Assembly: GCA_963697675.1 (NCBI GenBank)
Contig: CAVOOW010000010.1
Span: 269,139 to 333,138 of the forward strand
Direction: 5' to 3'
DNA: 64,000 bases
From: CAVOOW01 sp963697675
Lineage (GTDB): Bacteria > Actinomycetota > Actinomycetes > JACCUZ01
In this document: positions 51,079-58,571 of the stretch, piece after piece
Layout of the letters: each line of letters opens with the position of its first letter
How positions within the stretch are numbered: the first letter of the stretch is position 1
Position numbers and translations under genes: made by a program
The notes under the pieces: generated by a model
The model's database searches: none
Told to the model about the DNA's origin: nothing
Seen by the model: the letters and a program-made list of their open reading frames with translations, nothing else

Positions 51079-53286
51079 TTAGCCGATCTCGGCGTCGTCG
51101 TTGTTCGCCCGCAGGCGCCGCCGCCGGGCGATGGTCTCCTGCTGATAGTCGACCATTTCGGGGCCGTGCGCCGATCGCTTCCAGCTGCCGTCGGACAGCA
51201 GGGTCCAGTGGTCGACCTGGTCGGACCAGGCGCACTCGAGCAAGTCGTCGATCGCGCGCCGGCCGGCCGGGTCCCGCACCCGGACAAGTGCCTCGACGCG
51301 CCGGTCGAGGTTGCGATCCATGATGTCCGCGCTGCCGATCCAGATCGTGCGCTCGCCACCTGAGTCGAAGCGGAAGATGCGCGAGTGCTCGAGGAACCGG
51401 CCGAGCAGGCTGCGCACCCGGATGTTCTCGGACAGCCCCGGAACGCCGGGGCGAATGCTGCACATGCCACGCACCAGCAGATCGATGGTGACGCCCGCCG
51501 ACGAGGCGTCGTACAACGCATCGATGATCGTCTCGTCGACCAGGTTGTTCACCTTGATCGAGATGCCCGCGCTCTTGCCCTTTCGCGCCCGTCGGGCCTC
51601 GCGCCCGATGAGGTCGAGCAGGCCGGGGCGCAGCGTCTCGGGTGCCACGAGCAAGGTGTCGTAGTCGCGGTGGCGGGTGTAGCCCGACAGGTGGTTGAAC
51701 AAGTCGGCGACGTCCGCGCCGATCTCGGGGTCGGACGTGAGCAGGCCCAGGTCCTCGTAGACACGCGCAGTCTTGGGGTGGTAGTTCCCCGTGCCGACGT
51801 GGACGTAGCGGCGCAGCATCCGGCCGTCGTCCTCGGACCGCACGACGAGGGCCAGCTTGCAGTGGGTCTTCAGCCCGACGAGCCCATAGACGACGTGGCA
51901 GCCCGCTTGCTCGAGCTTGCGCGCCCAGCGGATGTTGGCCTGCTCGTCGAAGCGCGCCTTGATCTCCACGACGACCAGAACTTGTTTGCCCGACTCGGCG
52001 GCTTCGACGAGGGCGTCGACGATGGGCGACTCGCCGCTGGTGCGATAGAGCGTGAGCTTGATCGCCTGTACGCGCGGGTCGGTGGCGGCCTGTTCGATGA
52101 ACGACTGCACGCTCGTCGCGAACGAGTCGTAGGGGTGGTGCAGCAGCACGTCGCCGGCGCGCAGCGCTGTGAACACGTCGGACGTTGTCCCTTCGCCGCC
52201 GCGCAAGGCCCGGTGGGTCTCGGGAACGAAGCCGGGATATTGCAGGTCTGGTCTGTCGAGCTCGGCGATCGGCCAGAGCCCGGCGAGGTCGAGCGGGGCT
52301 GGGCCGCGATAGACCTCTTGCTCGGTGATCTCGAGCTCGCGCACCAACAGGTTCAGGACTCGGTTGCTCGTCGCGTCGTCGACCTCGAGTCGCACGGGTG
52401 CCCCGAACCGGCGCCGGGCCAGCTCGCGCTCGAGGGCGTGCAACAGGTTGCCTGCTTCGGAGTCCACCTCGAGGTCCTCGTTGCGGGTGACACGGAACGA
52501 GGTCGTCTCCAGCACCCGCATGCCGGGGAAGACCACGTCCAGGTTGGCCGCGATCACCGTCTCGAGCGGGATGAAGCGCGAGTCCTGCTCGTCGGTGGCG
52601 ACGAAGCGCGGCAGCAGCGGGGGCACCTTGATCCGCGCGAAGTGCTCATCCTCGGTCGAGTCGTCGCGGACGACGACGGCCAGGTTGAGCGACAGGCCCG
52701 AGATGTAGGGGAACGGGTGAGCCGGGTCGACGGCCAGCGGGGTCAGGACGGGGTGGATGCGCTCCGTGAACAGCGTGCGCATCAGGGCGACCTCTGTCGG
52801 CTCCAGGTCCTCCCACCCGACGATGCGGATGCCGGCCTCGGCCAGCTCGGGCAGGAGCGTCTTGGCGCACAGGGTGGTCTGCCGGGCGACGAGCTCCTGG
52901 GCATAGGTCGAGACGCGGTCGAGTCGCTCCTTGGGTGTGAAGCCCGCCTTGTTGCGGGCCGTGATGCCAGCAGCCACCCGCCGCTGCAGCGCGGCGACGC
53001 GCACCATGAAGAACTCGTCGAGGTTGCGGGAGAAGATCGCGCTGAAGCGCACGCGTTCCAGCAGTGGCACGGCGGGGTCTTCGGCGAGCTCGAGCACTCG
53101 TGCGTTGAAGTCGAGCCAGCTGGTCTCCCGGCCCAGGAACCGGTCGGCTGGCCGGTCGGTCTCGTGCGGCGACGGGTCAGAGATCGTGACGTCGACGTCC
53201 TCGATCTCCTCGGCACTGTCGTCGGCATATCGCGGCGGCTCGGGCGCGGTCTCCAGCGGCCACGGCGCGGAGGAGGGGGCGCTCAT
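51079..53286 (-). CDS. ppk1: Polyphosphate kinase 1
   Basis: The protein has 735 residues. The N-terminus has FLGRETSWLDFNARVLELAEDPAVPLLERVRF. Two catalytic His regions are HHPYDSFATSVQSF and YVHVGTGNYHPKTARVYEDLGLL (phospho-His). The C-terminal GSADIMDRNLDRRVEALVRV is a standard PPK1 signature. It reversibly makes polyphosphate from ATP. ATG 53286 is used; ATG 53295 adds three residues. The operon ppk1-mutT1 is seen in other actinomycetes. Confidence 0.96.
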   Translation of the reverse strand: MSAPSSAPWPLETAPEPPRYADDSAEEIEDVDVTISDPSPHETDRPADRFLGRETSWLDFNARVLELAEDPAVPLLERVRFSAIFSRNLDEFFMVRVAALQRRVAAGITARNKAGFTPKERLDRVSTYAQELVARQTTLCAKTLLPELAEAGIRIVGWEDLEPTEVALMRTLFTERIHPVLTPLAVDPAHPFPYISGLSLNLAVVVRDDSTEDEHFARIKVPPLLPRFVATDEQDSRFIPLETVIAANLDVVFPGMRVLETTSFRVTRNEDLEVDSEAGNLLHALERELARRRFGAPVRLEVDDATSNRVLNLLVRELEITEQEVYRGPAPLDLAGLWPIAELDRPDLQYPGFVPETHRALRGGEGTTSDVFTALRAGDVLLHHPYDSFATSVQSFIEQAATDPRVQAIKLTLYRTSGESPIVDALVEAAESGKQVLVVVEIKARFDEQANIRWARKLEQAGCHVVYGLVGLKTHCKLALVVRSEDDGRMLRRYVHVGTGNYHPKTARVYEDLGLLTSDPEIGADVADLFNHLSGYTRHRDYDTLLVAPETLRPGLLDLIGREARRARKGKSAGISIKVNNLVDETIIDALYDASSAGVTIDLLVRGMCSIRPGVPGLSENIRVRSLLGRFLEHSRIFRFDSGGERTIWIGSADIMDRNLDRRVEALVRVRDPAGRRAIDDLLECAWSDQVDHWTLLSDGSWKRSAHGPEMVDYQQETIARRRRLRANNDDAEIG

Positions 53287-53446
53287 GACGCCCATGCTGG
53301 TGTGCGGGGCTGCCTTACGGCAACTACGGGCTCCTGACCCGCAAGGTGAACAGCAGGTGAACAGGAGATGGCGACATGCCCAGAAGCGCACCATGTCTGG
53401 CGATGGGCCATGGCGTCACGCGGTCACCGAGTGCGATCGTCAGCCC

Positions 53447-53788
53447 ATGACCAGCGATGTCCTTCCCCCTGCCGTGGCCGCCTCGCCTGCTGTGCCCCGC
53501 CAGGCGCGCCCGATGAACGAGCCGGTGGTCCCCGAGGTCGACGAGCTGATTGCCTCGCTGCGGCCCCGCCTCGCCGACACCGTCGGTGACGCCCATGTCG
53601 ACCGACTGGTCCGCGAGGCGCTCGCCGACCTCGGTGCGGTACGCGTGACGACGTACCTCCCGATCCTCATCGAACGGCGAGTCCGTCAGCGCGTTCGTAT
53701 GGCGCCGACCGTCCCCGCCGTTCCCACCGTCCCCGCCGTCCCCGCCGTCAACGACATCGACGTACGGGCGGACCGCGTCACGGCTTGA
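53447..53788 (+). CDS. Three-helix bundle dimerisation domain protein
   Basis: This is a 113-residue protein. The core EVDELIASLRPRLADTVGDAHVDRLVREALADLGAVRVTTYLPILIERRVRQRV matches the actinobacterial three-helix bundle dimerisation domain. A proline/valine-alanine tail with a short PTVPAV repeat follows. The gene is divergent from ppk1 and its 3' end overlaps the convergent GGDEF gene by 11 bases. Function is unknown. Confidence 0.8.
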   Translation: MTSDVLPPAVAASPAVPRQARPMNEPVVPEVDELIASLRPRLADTVGDAHVDRLVREALADLGAVRVTTYLPILIERRVRQRVRMAPTVPAVPTVPAVPAVNDIDVRADRVTA

Positions 53789-55211
53789 GCCGGTACATCG
53801 CCGCATCGGCTGTCTCGAGCAACGCCGCCGGGTTGTCCGTCCGGCCGGTCTCGATCGCTACGTGACCGATGGTCACGGTGACGTGGATCGACGTCCCGTT
53901 GACGTCGATCGGCCGCGCGACCACCGTGCGGAGCCGTTGCTCGAGGTCGGCGAGCTCGTCGTCGTCCACCGCGTCGGCGACCACGACGAACTCGTCGCCG
54001 CCGAACCTGGCCGCGGTGTCGCCGCCTCGTACCTCTGACTCGAGGCGTCGGGCGATCACGGCGAGCACGCCGTCGCCCACCGCGTGGCCGTAGGTGTCGT
54101 TGACCGGTTTGAAGCCGTCGAGATCGCAGAAGAGCAGCGCCCCTGCGCGACCGGTCTCGGCGGCAGTGGCGATCGCGGCGTCGACACGTTCGAGCAGCGC
54201 CGAGCGGTTGAGCAGCCCGGTCAGCGGATCGATGCGGGCGCGCCGGGAGAGCTCGAGGTGGGCTTTGCGCCGGTCGCCGATGTCCTCGAACTGTGTGATG
54301 CCGTAGAGCGCCGCCCCGTTGGCGTCGCGGACCACAGAGGTGTGGAGGGACACCCAGACCGGTTCGCCGTCGGAACGCAGATAGCGCTTCTCGGTGCGAT
54401 AGCTCTGCTGCTTGCCGTCGATCGCCCGCTGGAGGGCCGCCTGGTCGGCGGCCCGGTGCTCAGGATGGGTGATCGTGGCGATGGACCTGGCCAGCAGCTC
54501 GTCACGGCTGTAGCCGAGCATCCGGCACATGGCGGCGTTGACGCGCAGGAGGCGGCCCGGCTCATCGCGCATGTCGAACACGGACATGCCCACCGGTGCG
54601 GCCTCGAAAGCGAGTCGGAAGGCGGCCTCACTGGCCTGCAGCCGGCGCTGCTCGGCATGCAGCGCCTCGGTCAGCCGGGCGTTGTCGATGGCCAGCGCGG
54701 CCTGGACGGCGAACATCTCGAGGAGCTCCTGCTGCAACGGCCCGGGCCGCCGGCCGTCCGAGGGCAGGTCGACCGAGAGGACGCCGATGAGCTCGCCGGT
54801 CGCTGACTCCAGCGGACGGAACAGCGCGTCCTCGGGGTGCCAGGCTTCCTGGTCGTCCGAGATGGCGATGTCCGGCACCCAGGTCGGCAGCCCGTCGTCG
54901 TCAGCGAACCGGTCGTGCGGCATGAAGCGCAGGCCGCCCCACTCGTCCGCTGCAGCGAGGGCTTTCTCCCACCCCGCGAGTGTGCCGGTCTGACCCAGCA
55001 GATGATCTATCGCGTCCTGCGGGCCGGCCACAGCCACGACCTGCACGAAGTCGGCATCGTGGACGAGGTTGACGACGGCGACCCCGAAGTCGAGCCCCTC
55101 GACGACCCCGTCGACGACCGCCTGCAGCGTGGTGGCCAGGTCCGCGCTGCCGTTGACCCGCAGGATCAGCCGCTGCAGGTCACGCAACGCGAGCAGGCTG
55201 AGGTCCCTCAC
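53778..55211 (-). CDS. GAF-PAS-GGDEF diguanylate cyclase
   Basis: The protein has 477 residues. Residues 1-180 form a GAF domain (LQAVVDGVVEGLDFGVAVVNLVHDADFVQVVAVAG), 200-310 a PAS domain (FRLAFEAAPVGMSVFD to ALYGITQFEDIGDRRKA), and 320-477 the GGDEF domain (RARIDPLTGLLNRSALL, FGGDEFVVVADAV). The catalytic GGDEF is intact, and RGGD five residues before it gives the RxxD inhibitory site. It is thus a soluble, probably feedback-regulated diguanylate cyclase. It differs from the membrane GGDEF protein at 13.4 kb in having this site. Confidence 0.93.
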   Translation of the reverse strand: MRDLSLLALRDLQRLILRVNGSADLATTLQAVVDGVVEGLDFGVAVVNLVHDADFVQVVAVAGPQDAIDHLLGQTGTLAGWEKALAAADEWGGLRFMPHDRFADDDGLPTWVPDIAISDDQEAWHPEDALFRPLESATGELIGVLSVDLPSDGRRPGPLQQELLEMFAVQAALAIDNARLTEALHAEQRRLQASEAAFRLAFEAAPVGMSVFDMRDEPGRLLRVNAAMCRMLGYSRDELLARSIATITHPEHRAADQAALQRAIDGKQQSYRTEKRYLRSDGEPVWVSLHTSVVRDANGAALYGITQFEDIGDRRKAHLELSRRARIDPLTGLLNRSALLERVDAAIATAAETGRAGALLFCDLDGFKPVNDTYGHAVGDGVLAVIARRLESEVRGGDTAARFGGDEFVVVADAVDDDELADLEQRLRTVVARPIDVNGTSIHVTVTIGHVAIETGRTDNPAALLETADAAMYRLKP

Positions 55212-55392
55212 GTGGTGATCGACCTCCGGTCAGCGCCGCGAAACGTGCTCCGCACACTGTCTTGATCGGCGGTGCCGACTCTCGACTTGACCGGGGTTGG
55301 GGTGAACTGCCGCTTTGGTCGAGCTGGGGGTCGGTTCGCGGACATCGGGGCCGTCGGGACCGCCGGGTGGAGGGTCCGGTCGTCGACCGCGT

Positions 55393-55581
55393 TCAGCCGG
55401 CGCGTTGCAGGACGGGACTCGGGCCGGCGGCGCGCAGGAGCTCGCAGATGCGGTCGAGACAGCCACCGCACCCAGTGCCGGCGCCGGTGACCTGGCCGAC
55501 TGACTCCTCGTCGTGGGCACCGTTGTCGATGCAGGCGACCACGTCCGCCATGGGGACAGCGTGGCAGATGCAGGCGTACAC
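55393..55581 (-). CDS. bfd: Bacterioferritin-associated ferredoxin
   Basis: The protein has 62 residues with the [2Fe-2S] pattern: CIC at the start (YACICHAV) and GTGCGGCLDRICE. Bfd docks on bacterioferritin and reduces the stored iron for release. It lies downstream of bfr in the same direction but is separated by a palindrome. An iron box is placed 38 bp before the start, so it should be made when iron is low. Confidence 0.93.
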   Translation of the reverse strand: MYACICHAVPMADVVACIDNGAHDEESVGQVTGAGTGCGGCLDRICELLRAAGPSPVLQRAG

Positions 55582-55618
55582 GGCGTTCCCCTCGGCAGAA
55601 ATCGGTAACGTGAGTGCC

Positions 55619-55637
55619 TAAGGTAACCCTTACCTTA
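55619..55637 (-). promoter_or_regulatory. Iron box (IdeR/DtxR-type operator)
   Basis: On the minus strand the 19-bp palindrome is TAAGGTAAGGGTTACCTTA. Both arms (TAAGGTAA and TTACCTTA) pair perfectly, as in DtxR-family sites (consensus TTAGGTTAGSCTAACCTAA, which it matches at about 13 of 19). It lies 38 bp before bfd, so the IdeR protein encoded at 47.87 kb is the likely ligand-dependent repressor. Confidence 0.75.
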
Positions 55638-55693
55638 CCTTTGGCGCCACTCCGTCCCACGATCCGATTCCGCGGCGGCGCTGGGCCGAATTC

Positions 55694-55746
55694 CATGATC
55701 GCGAAAGATCGTGTGGCGAAAACTCCTACGATCCTTCGCGATCATG
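55694..55746. repeat. Palindrome family F at the end of bfr
   Basis: CATGATCGCGAAAGATCGT (55694-55712) and ACGATCCTTCGCGATCATG (55728-55746) pair with one mismatch. The right arm contains the stop codon of bfr, so the hairpin could be its terminator or an inserted repeat that supplies the stop. It is similar in style to palindrome B at 4.63 kb. Confidence 0.75.
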
Positions 55747-56248
55747 AAAAACGAAGCGCCTCAGGTGGCGGAGGACGGGGGCGCTCCACGAGCTGCGAGA
55801 GGTAGAGCTGCTCGCCGAGGTTCACCATCAGGTCGAGCTGCGTCTCGAGGTAGTCAACGTGGCGTTCCTCGTCGGCGAGGATGTCCTCGAAGATGTTCGC
55901 CGACGTGATGTCGCCCTTCCCGCGGGCCAGTGGGACGGCGCGGCGCAGTCGCTCGACGACCTCGAGCTCGATGGCCATGTCGGACTCGAACTGCTCCTTG
56001 ATGGTCGTGCCGATGCGCAGCGGGAGCAGCCGCTGGTAGTTGGGCAGCCCCTCCAGGAAGAGAATGCGGTCGGTGAGGATCTCGGCGTGGTGCATCTCGT
56101 CGATCGACTCGGCGCGCGTGTGGGCCGCGAGCAGCGTGTAGCCCCAGTTCTCCTGCATCTTTGCGTGCAGGAAGTACTGGTTGATCGCAGTGAGCTCACT
56201 GGACAGCTGCTCGTTCAACATCTCGATGATTTCGGCGTCGCCCTGCAC
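55742..56248 (-). CDS. bfr: Bacterioferritin
   Basis: The protein has 168 residues. Ferroxidase and haem ligands of the family are present: E in NEQLSSELTAINQYFLHAKM, EMHHAEILTDRILFLEGLPN (the Met coordinates haem), and DILADEERHVDYLETQLDL. It stores iron as a 24-mer. The gene's 3' end is part of a large palindrome. It is divergent from the acyl-ACP desaturase, with 174 bp between. Confidence 0.96.
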   Translation of the reverse strand: MQGDAEIIEMLNEQLSSELTAINQYFLHAKMQENWGYTLLAAHTRAESIDEMHHAEILTDRILFLEGLPNYQRLLPLRIGTTIKEQFESDMAIELEVVERLRRAVPLARGKGDITSANIFEDILADEERHVDYLETQLDLMVNLGEQLYLSQLVERPRPPPPEALRFS

Positions 56249-56422
56249 GTCGTCCTCCTTGGTTGATCACCTGACGGGGAGGTTACTCCCCACGGACGGG
56301 CCCGCCGACTAGCCAGCGCCTGTCGTGGACTGGTAGGCCAGACCTCACAGAACGTCCAGAGACAACCGGTCGCGTACCCCCGTGGGGTTCGCCGCCACCG
56401 TGCCCATGGAGGGACACTCGCG

Positions 56423-57376
56423 ATGACGACGCTACCCAGCGAACAGCTGCTCGCCGCGCTCGAGCCAACCGTCACCGAAAACCTGAACCGGCACCTCGCC
56501 ACCGCGAAGGAGTGGATGCCGCACGAGTTCGTTCCGTGGAGCGAGGGCAGCGACTTCGCCGAGCTCGGCGGCAAGCCGTGGTCACTCGATCAGTCCAACC
56601 TCTCCCCGATCGCACGGACGGCACTCGAGGTGAACCTGCTCACCGAGGACAACCTGCCGAGCTATCACCGAGAAGTCGAGCGGGCGTTCGGCCGGGACAG
56701 TGCCTGGGGCACATGGGTCAACCGGTGGACGGCCGAGGAAGGTCGGCACGCCTACTGCATCCGCGACTATCTGCTGGTGACCCGCGGTGTCGACCCCGAG
56801 GAGCTGGAGCGAGCCCGGATGGAGACGATGCAGGCGGGCTATGACAGCGGCGACAAGCCGTTGCTCAACGTCTGCGCCTACGTGTCGTTCCAGGAGCTCG
56901 CCACGCGGATATCCCACCGCAACACCGGTCGCTACACCGAGGACCCGATCGCCGAGAAGCTGCTCACGCGCGTCGCGATGGACGAGAACCTGCACATGAT
57001 CTTCTACCGCAACATCGTGGCGGCCGCGTTGGAGCTGACACCGAACGAGACGATGCGGGCGATCACCGACGAGGTCGTCACCTTCCAGATGCCGGGCAGT
57101 GTCATCCCCGGCTTCGCCCGTAAGGCCGTGCAGATCGCGTTGGCCGGCATCTACGACCTTCGCGTCCACCACGACGACGTCGTCATGCCCTTGGTGCGGC
57201 AGTGGGGGCTGTTCGACCTCGAAGGCCTCGACGCCGAGGGGGAGAAGGCCCGCACCGAACTGGCCGACGCCATTGCCACCCTCAACACGCAAGCGAGCCG
57301 CTTCGTGGAACAGCGGGAAGAAGCCGCGGCGAAGAAGGCTGCCCGCACCGGGGCTGCGCCGCCGGCTATGCCGTAG
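56423..57376 (+). CDS. Acyl-ACP desaturase (diiron)
   Basis: The protein has 317 residues. It has the two diiron motifs of soluble acyl-ACP desaturases: RWTAEEGRHAYCIRDYL and RVAMDENLHMIFYRNIV, plus the upstream NLLTEDNLPSYHREVER. It resembles DesA1/DesA2-type enzymes of actinomycetes, which introduce a double bond into a fatty acyl chain. The N-terminus (LEPTVTENLNRHLATAKEWMPHEFVPW) is complete. No signal peptide. Confidence 0.93.
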   Translation: MTTLPSEQLLAALEPTVTENLNRHLATAKEWMPHEFVPWSEGSDFAELGGKPWSLDQSNLSPIARTALEVNLLTEDNLPSYHREVERAFGRDSAWGTWVNRWTAEEGRHAYCIRDYLLVTRGVDPEELERARMETMQAGYDSGDKPLLNVCAYVSFQELATRISHRNTGRYTEDPIAEKLLTRVAMDENLHMIFYRNIVAAALELTPNETMRAITDEVVTFQMPGSVIPGFARKAVQIALAGIYDLRVHHDDVVMPLVRQWGLFDLEGLDAEGEKARTELADAIATLNTQASRFVEQREEAAAKKAARTGAAPPAMP

Positions 57377-58107
57377 CGGACGCTGGGAGAGCAGCGCGCG
57401 TACTCACGCCGAAGTTTGGTTCGCGTCGCGGAGCATGATGACCTCTGCGGTCTCGCCGGACGGGCCGGGCAGCGGCGCTAAGAGTGCGGACCGCGCACTG
57501 CGCCCGCTCTGCGCCGGTCCTCCGGCTGCCTGGAAGAAGACGCGCTCCGCTCGCTCGAGTCCCGCCTCGATCGTGGCGGCGGCGCCGAAGGATCGCAGCT
57601 GCGCGCCGGTGGGCTTGCCGCCATGGCCGGAGGGGCTGCAGACGCGGGCGACAGTGCCAGCTCCTTTGACTGCTGTCGGGCCACCGGTGATCACACGTTC
57701 GACGTCCGGGCTGTCTCGACAGCATGGACGACACTGCCCACGATCGGTCTCGGTGATGAGTACCGCTATCCCATCGTCGTGCGCAACACCGGCGGGGCTG
57801 CTGCGACCGGCGCTATCGTCAGGACGACACTCTCGACGAACCACCGGCTCATCGCGACTCCCACCGGTTTGCACCGCCTTCGACACCGTCGACGGTGGGC
57901 CGGCCAACGGAACCGCGGCGGCCGACCCCGACAACCACTACAACAGGCTGTACGGCAACGGCGGAACCGACAGCTGCAGTCACGGGCCCGGCACCGGTGT
58001 GAACGACACGGACTTCCGGCACAGCTCGTGCGAGCCGGCCGGCACCGCCAACCCGCGCGCCAACTTCCCGTCGCGCCGCGACCGTGGGCCGGCGATCTAG
58101 GCAAGGG
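57377..58107. other. Degenerate region with remnants only
   Basis: No intact gene is convincing here. The first 250 bases hold nothing clear; the minus strand has an open frame reading ...AGTVARVCSPSGHGGKPTGAQLR, which could be an old fragment. The right half contains the frameshifted secreted-protein remnant listed separately. Confidence 0.5.
57623..58100 (+). pseudogene. DUF11-like secreted-protein remnant, one frameshift
   Basis: The translated pieces FDVRAVSTAWTTLPTIGLGDEYRYPIVVRNTGGAAATGAIV and CTAFDTVDGGPANGTAAADPDNHYNRLYGNGG resemble the repeated DUF11/CARDB-type beta domains of secreted actinobacterial proteins. They are in different frames; one extra T near 57869 (GGTTTGCACC for GGTTGCACC) joins them. 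No start with a signal peptide or upstream part is present. It appears to be a truncated remnant. Confidence 0.55.
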
Positions 58108-58137
58108 TTGACGTGTGACCTATCGGTCACCTATCTT
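58108..58137 (+). promoter_or_regulatory. Promoter with embedded operator before ArsR gene
   Basis: TTGACG (-35, 58108-58113) and TATCTT (-10, 58132-58137) are separated by 18 bases. Between them lies the palindrome GTGACC-tatc-GGTCAC (58115-58130), typical of a repressor site. The ATG is only 6 bases after the -10 box, so the transcript would be leaderless. Autoregulation is the probable meaning. Confidence 0.72.
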
Positions 58138-58143
58138 GGTTGG

Positions 58144-58467
58144 ATGAGCGACGACGACGACCGCGTGTTCAAGGCGCTGTCCGACCCGACGCGTCGTTTC
58201 CTGCTCGACCGGCTCTTCGTACGTGACGGCCGCACGCTGACCGAGCTGGAGTCGGAGCTGGAGATGACGCGCTTCGGGGTGATGAAGCACCTGCGCGTGC
58301 TCGAGGACGCGGGCCTGGTCGTCACGCGCCGGTCGGGTCGGGAGAAGCTGCACTTCTTGAACCCGGTGCCGATCCGGCTGATCCACGACCGCTGGATCGA
58401 CAAGTACACCGAGCGCCGGGTGTCGGCGCTCGTCGATCTCAAGACCGAGCTCGAGGACAACGCATAG
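58144..58467 (+). CDS. ArsR family transcriptional regulator
   Basis: The product has 107 residues. The winged helix reads RVFKALSDPTRRFLLDRLFVRDGRTLTELESELEMTRFGVMKHLRVLEDAGLVVTRRSGREKLHFLN. The metal-site Cys pattern of classic ArsR/SmtB proteins is absent, so it belongs to the metal-independent group (many act with SRPBCC proteins or transporters). It is followed by an MMPL transporter in the same direction, 104 bp away. Confidence 0.93.
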   Translation: MSDDDDRVFKALSDPTRRFLLDRLFVRDGRTLTELESELEMTRFGVMKHLRVLEDAGLVVTRRSGREKLHFLNPVPIRLIHDRWIDKYTERRVSALVDLKTELEDNA

Positions 58468-58571
58468 CGCCGAAACGGCGCGATCAGCGCGGCACGATGA
58501 GTTTTCGCCAGCCGCGCGGTCTACAGCACAACGCCACGCCCCGGATGGTCGGCGTGCACGATTGGAGTGTC

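Noticed and set aside
51385..53337. Long open plus-strand frame over ppk1
   Set aside because: Antisense to a strongly conserved enzyme; no start signal and only low-complexity sequence.
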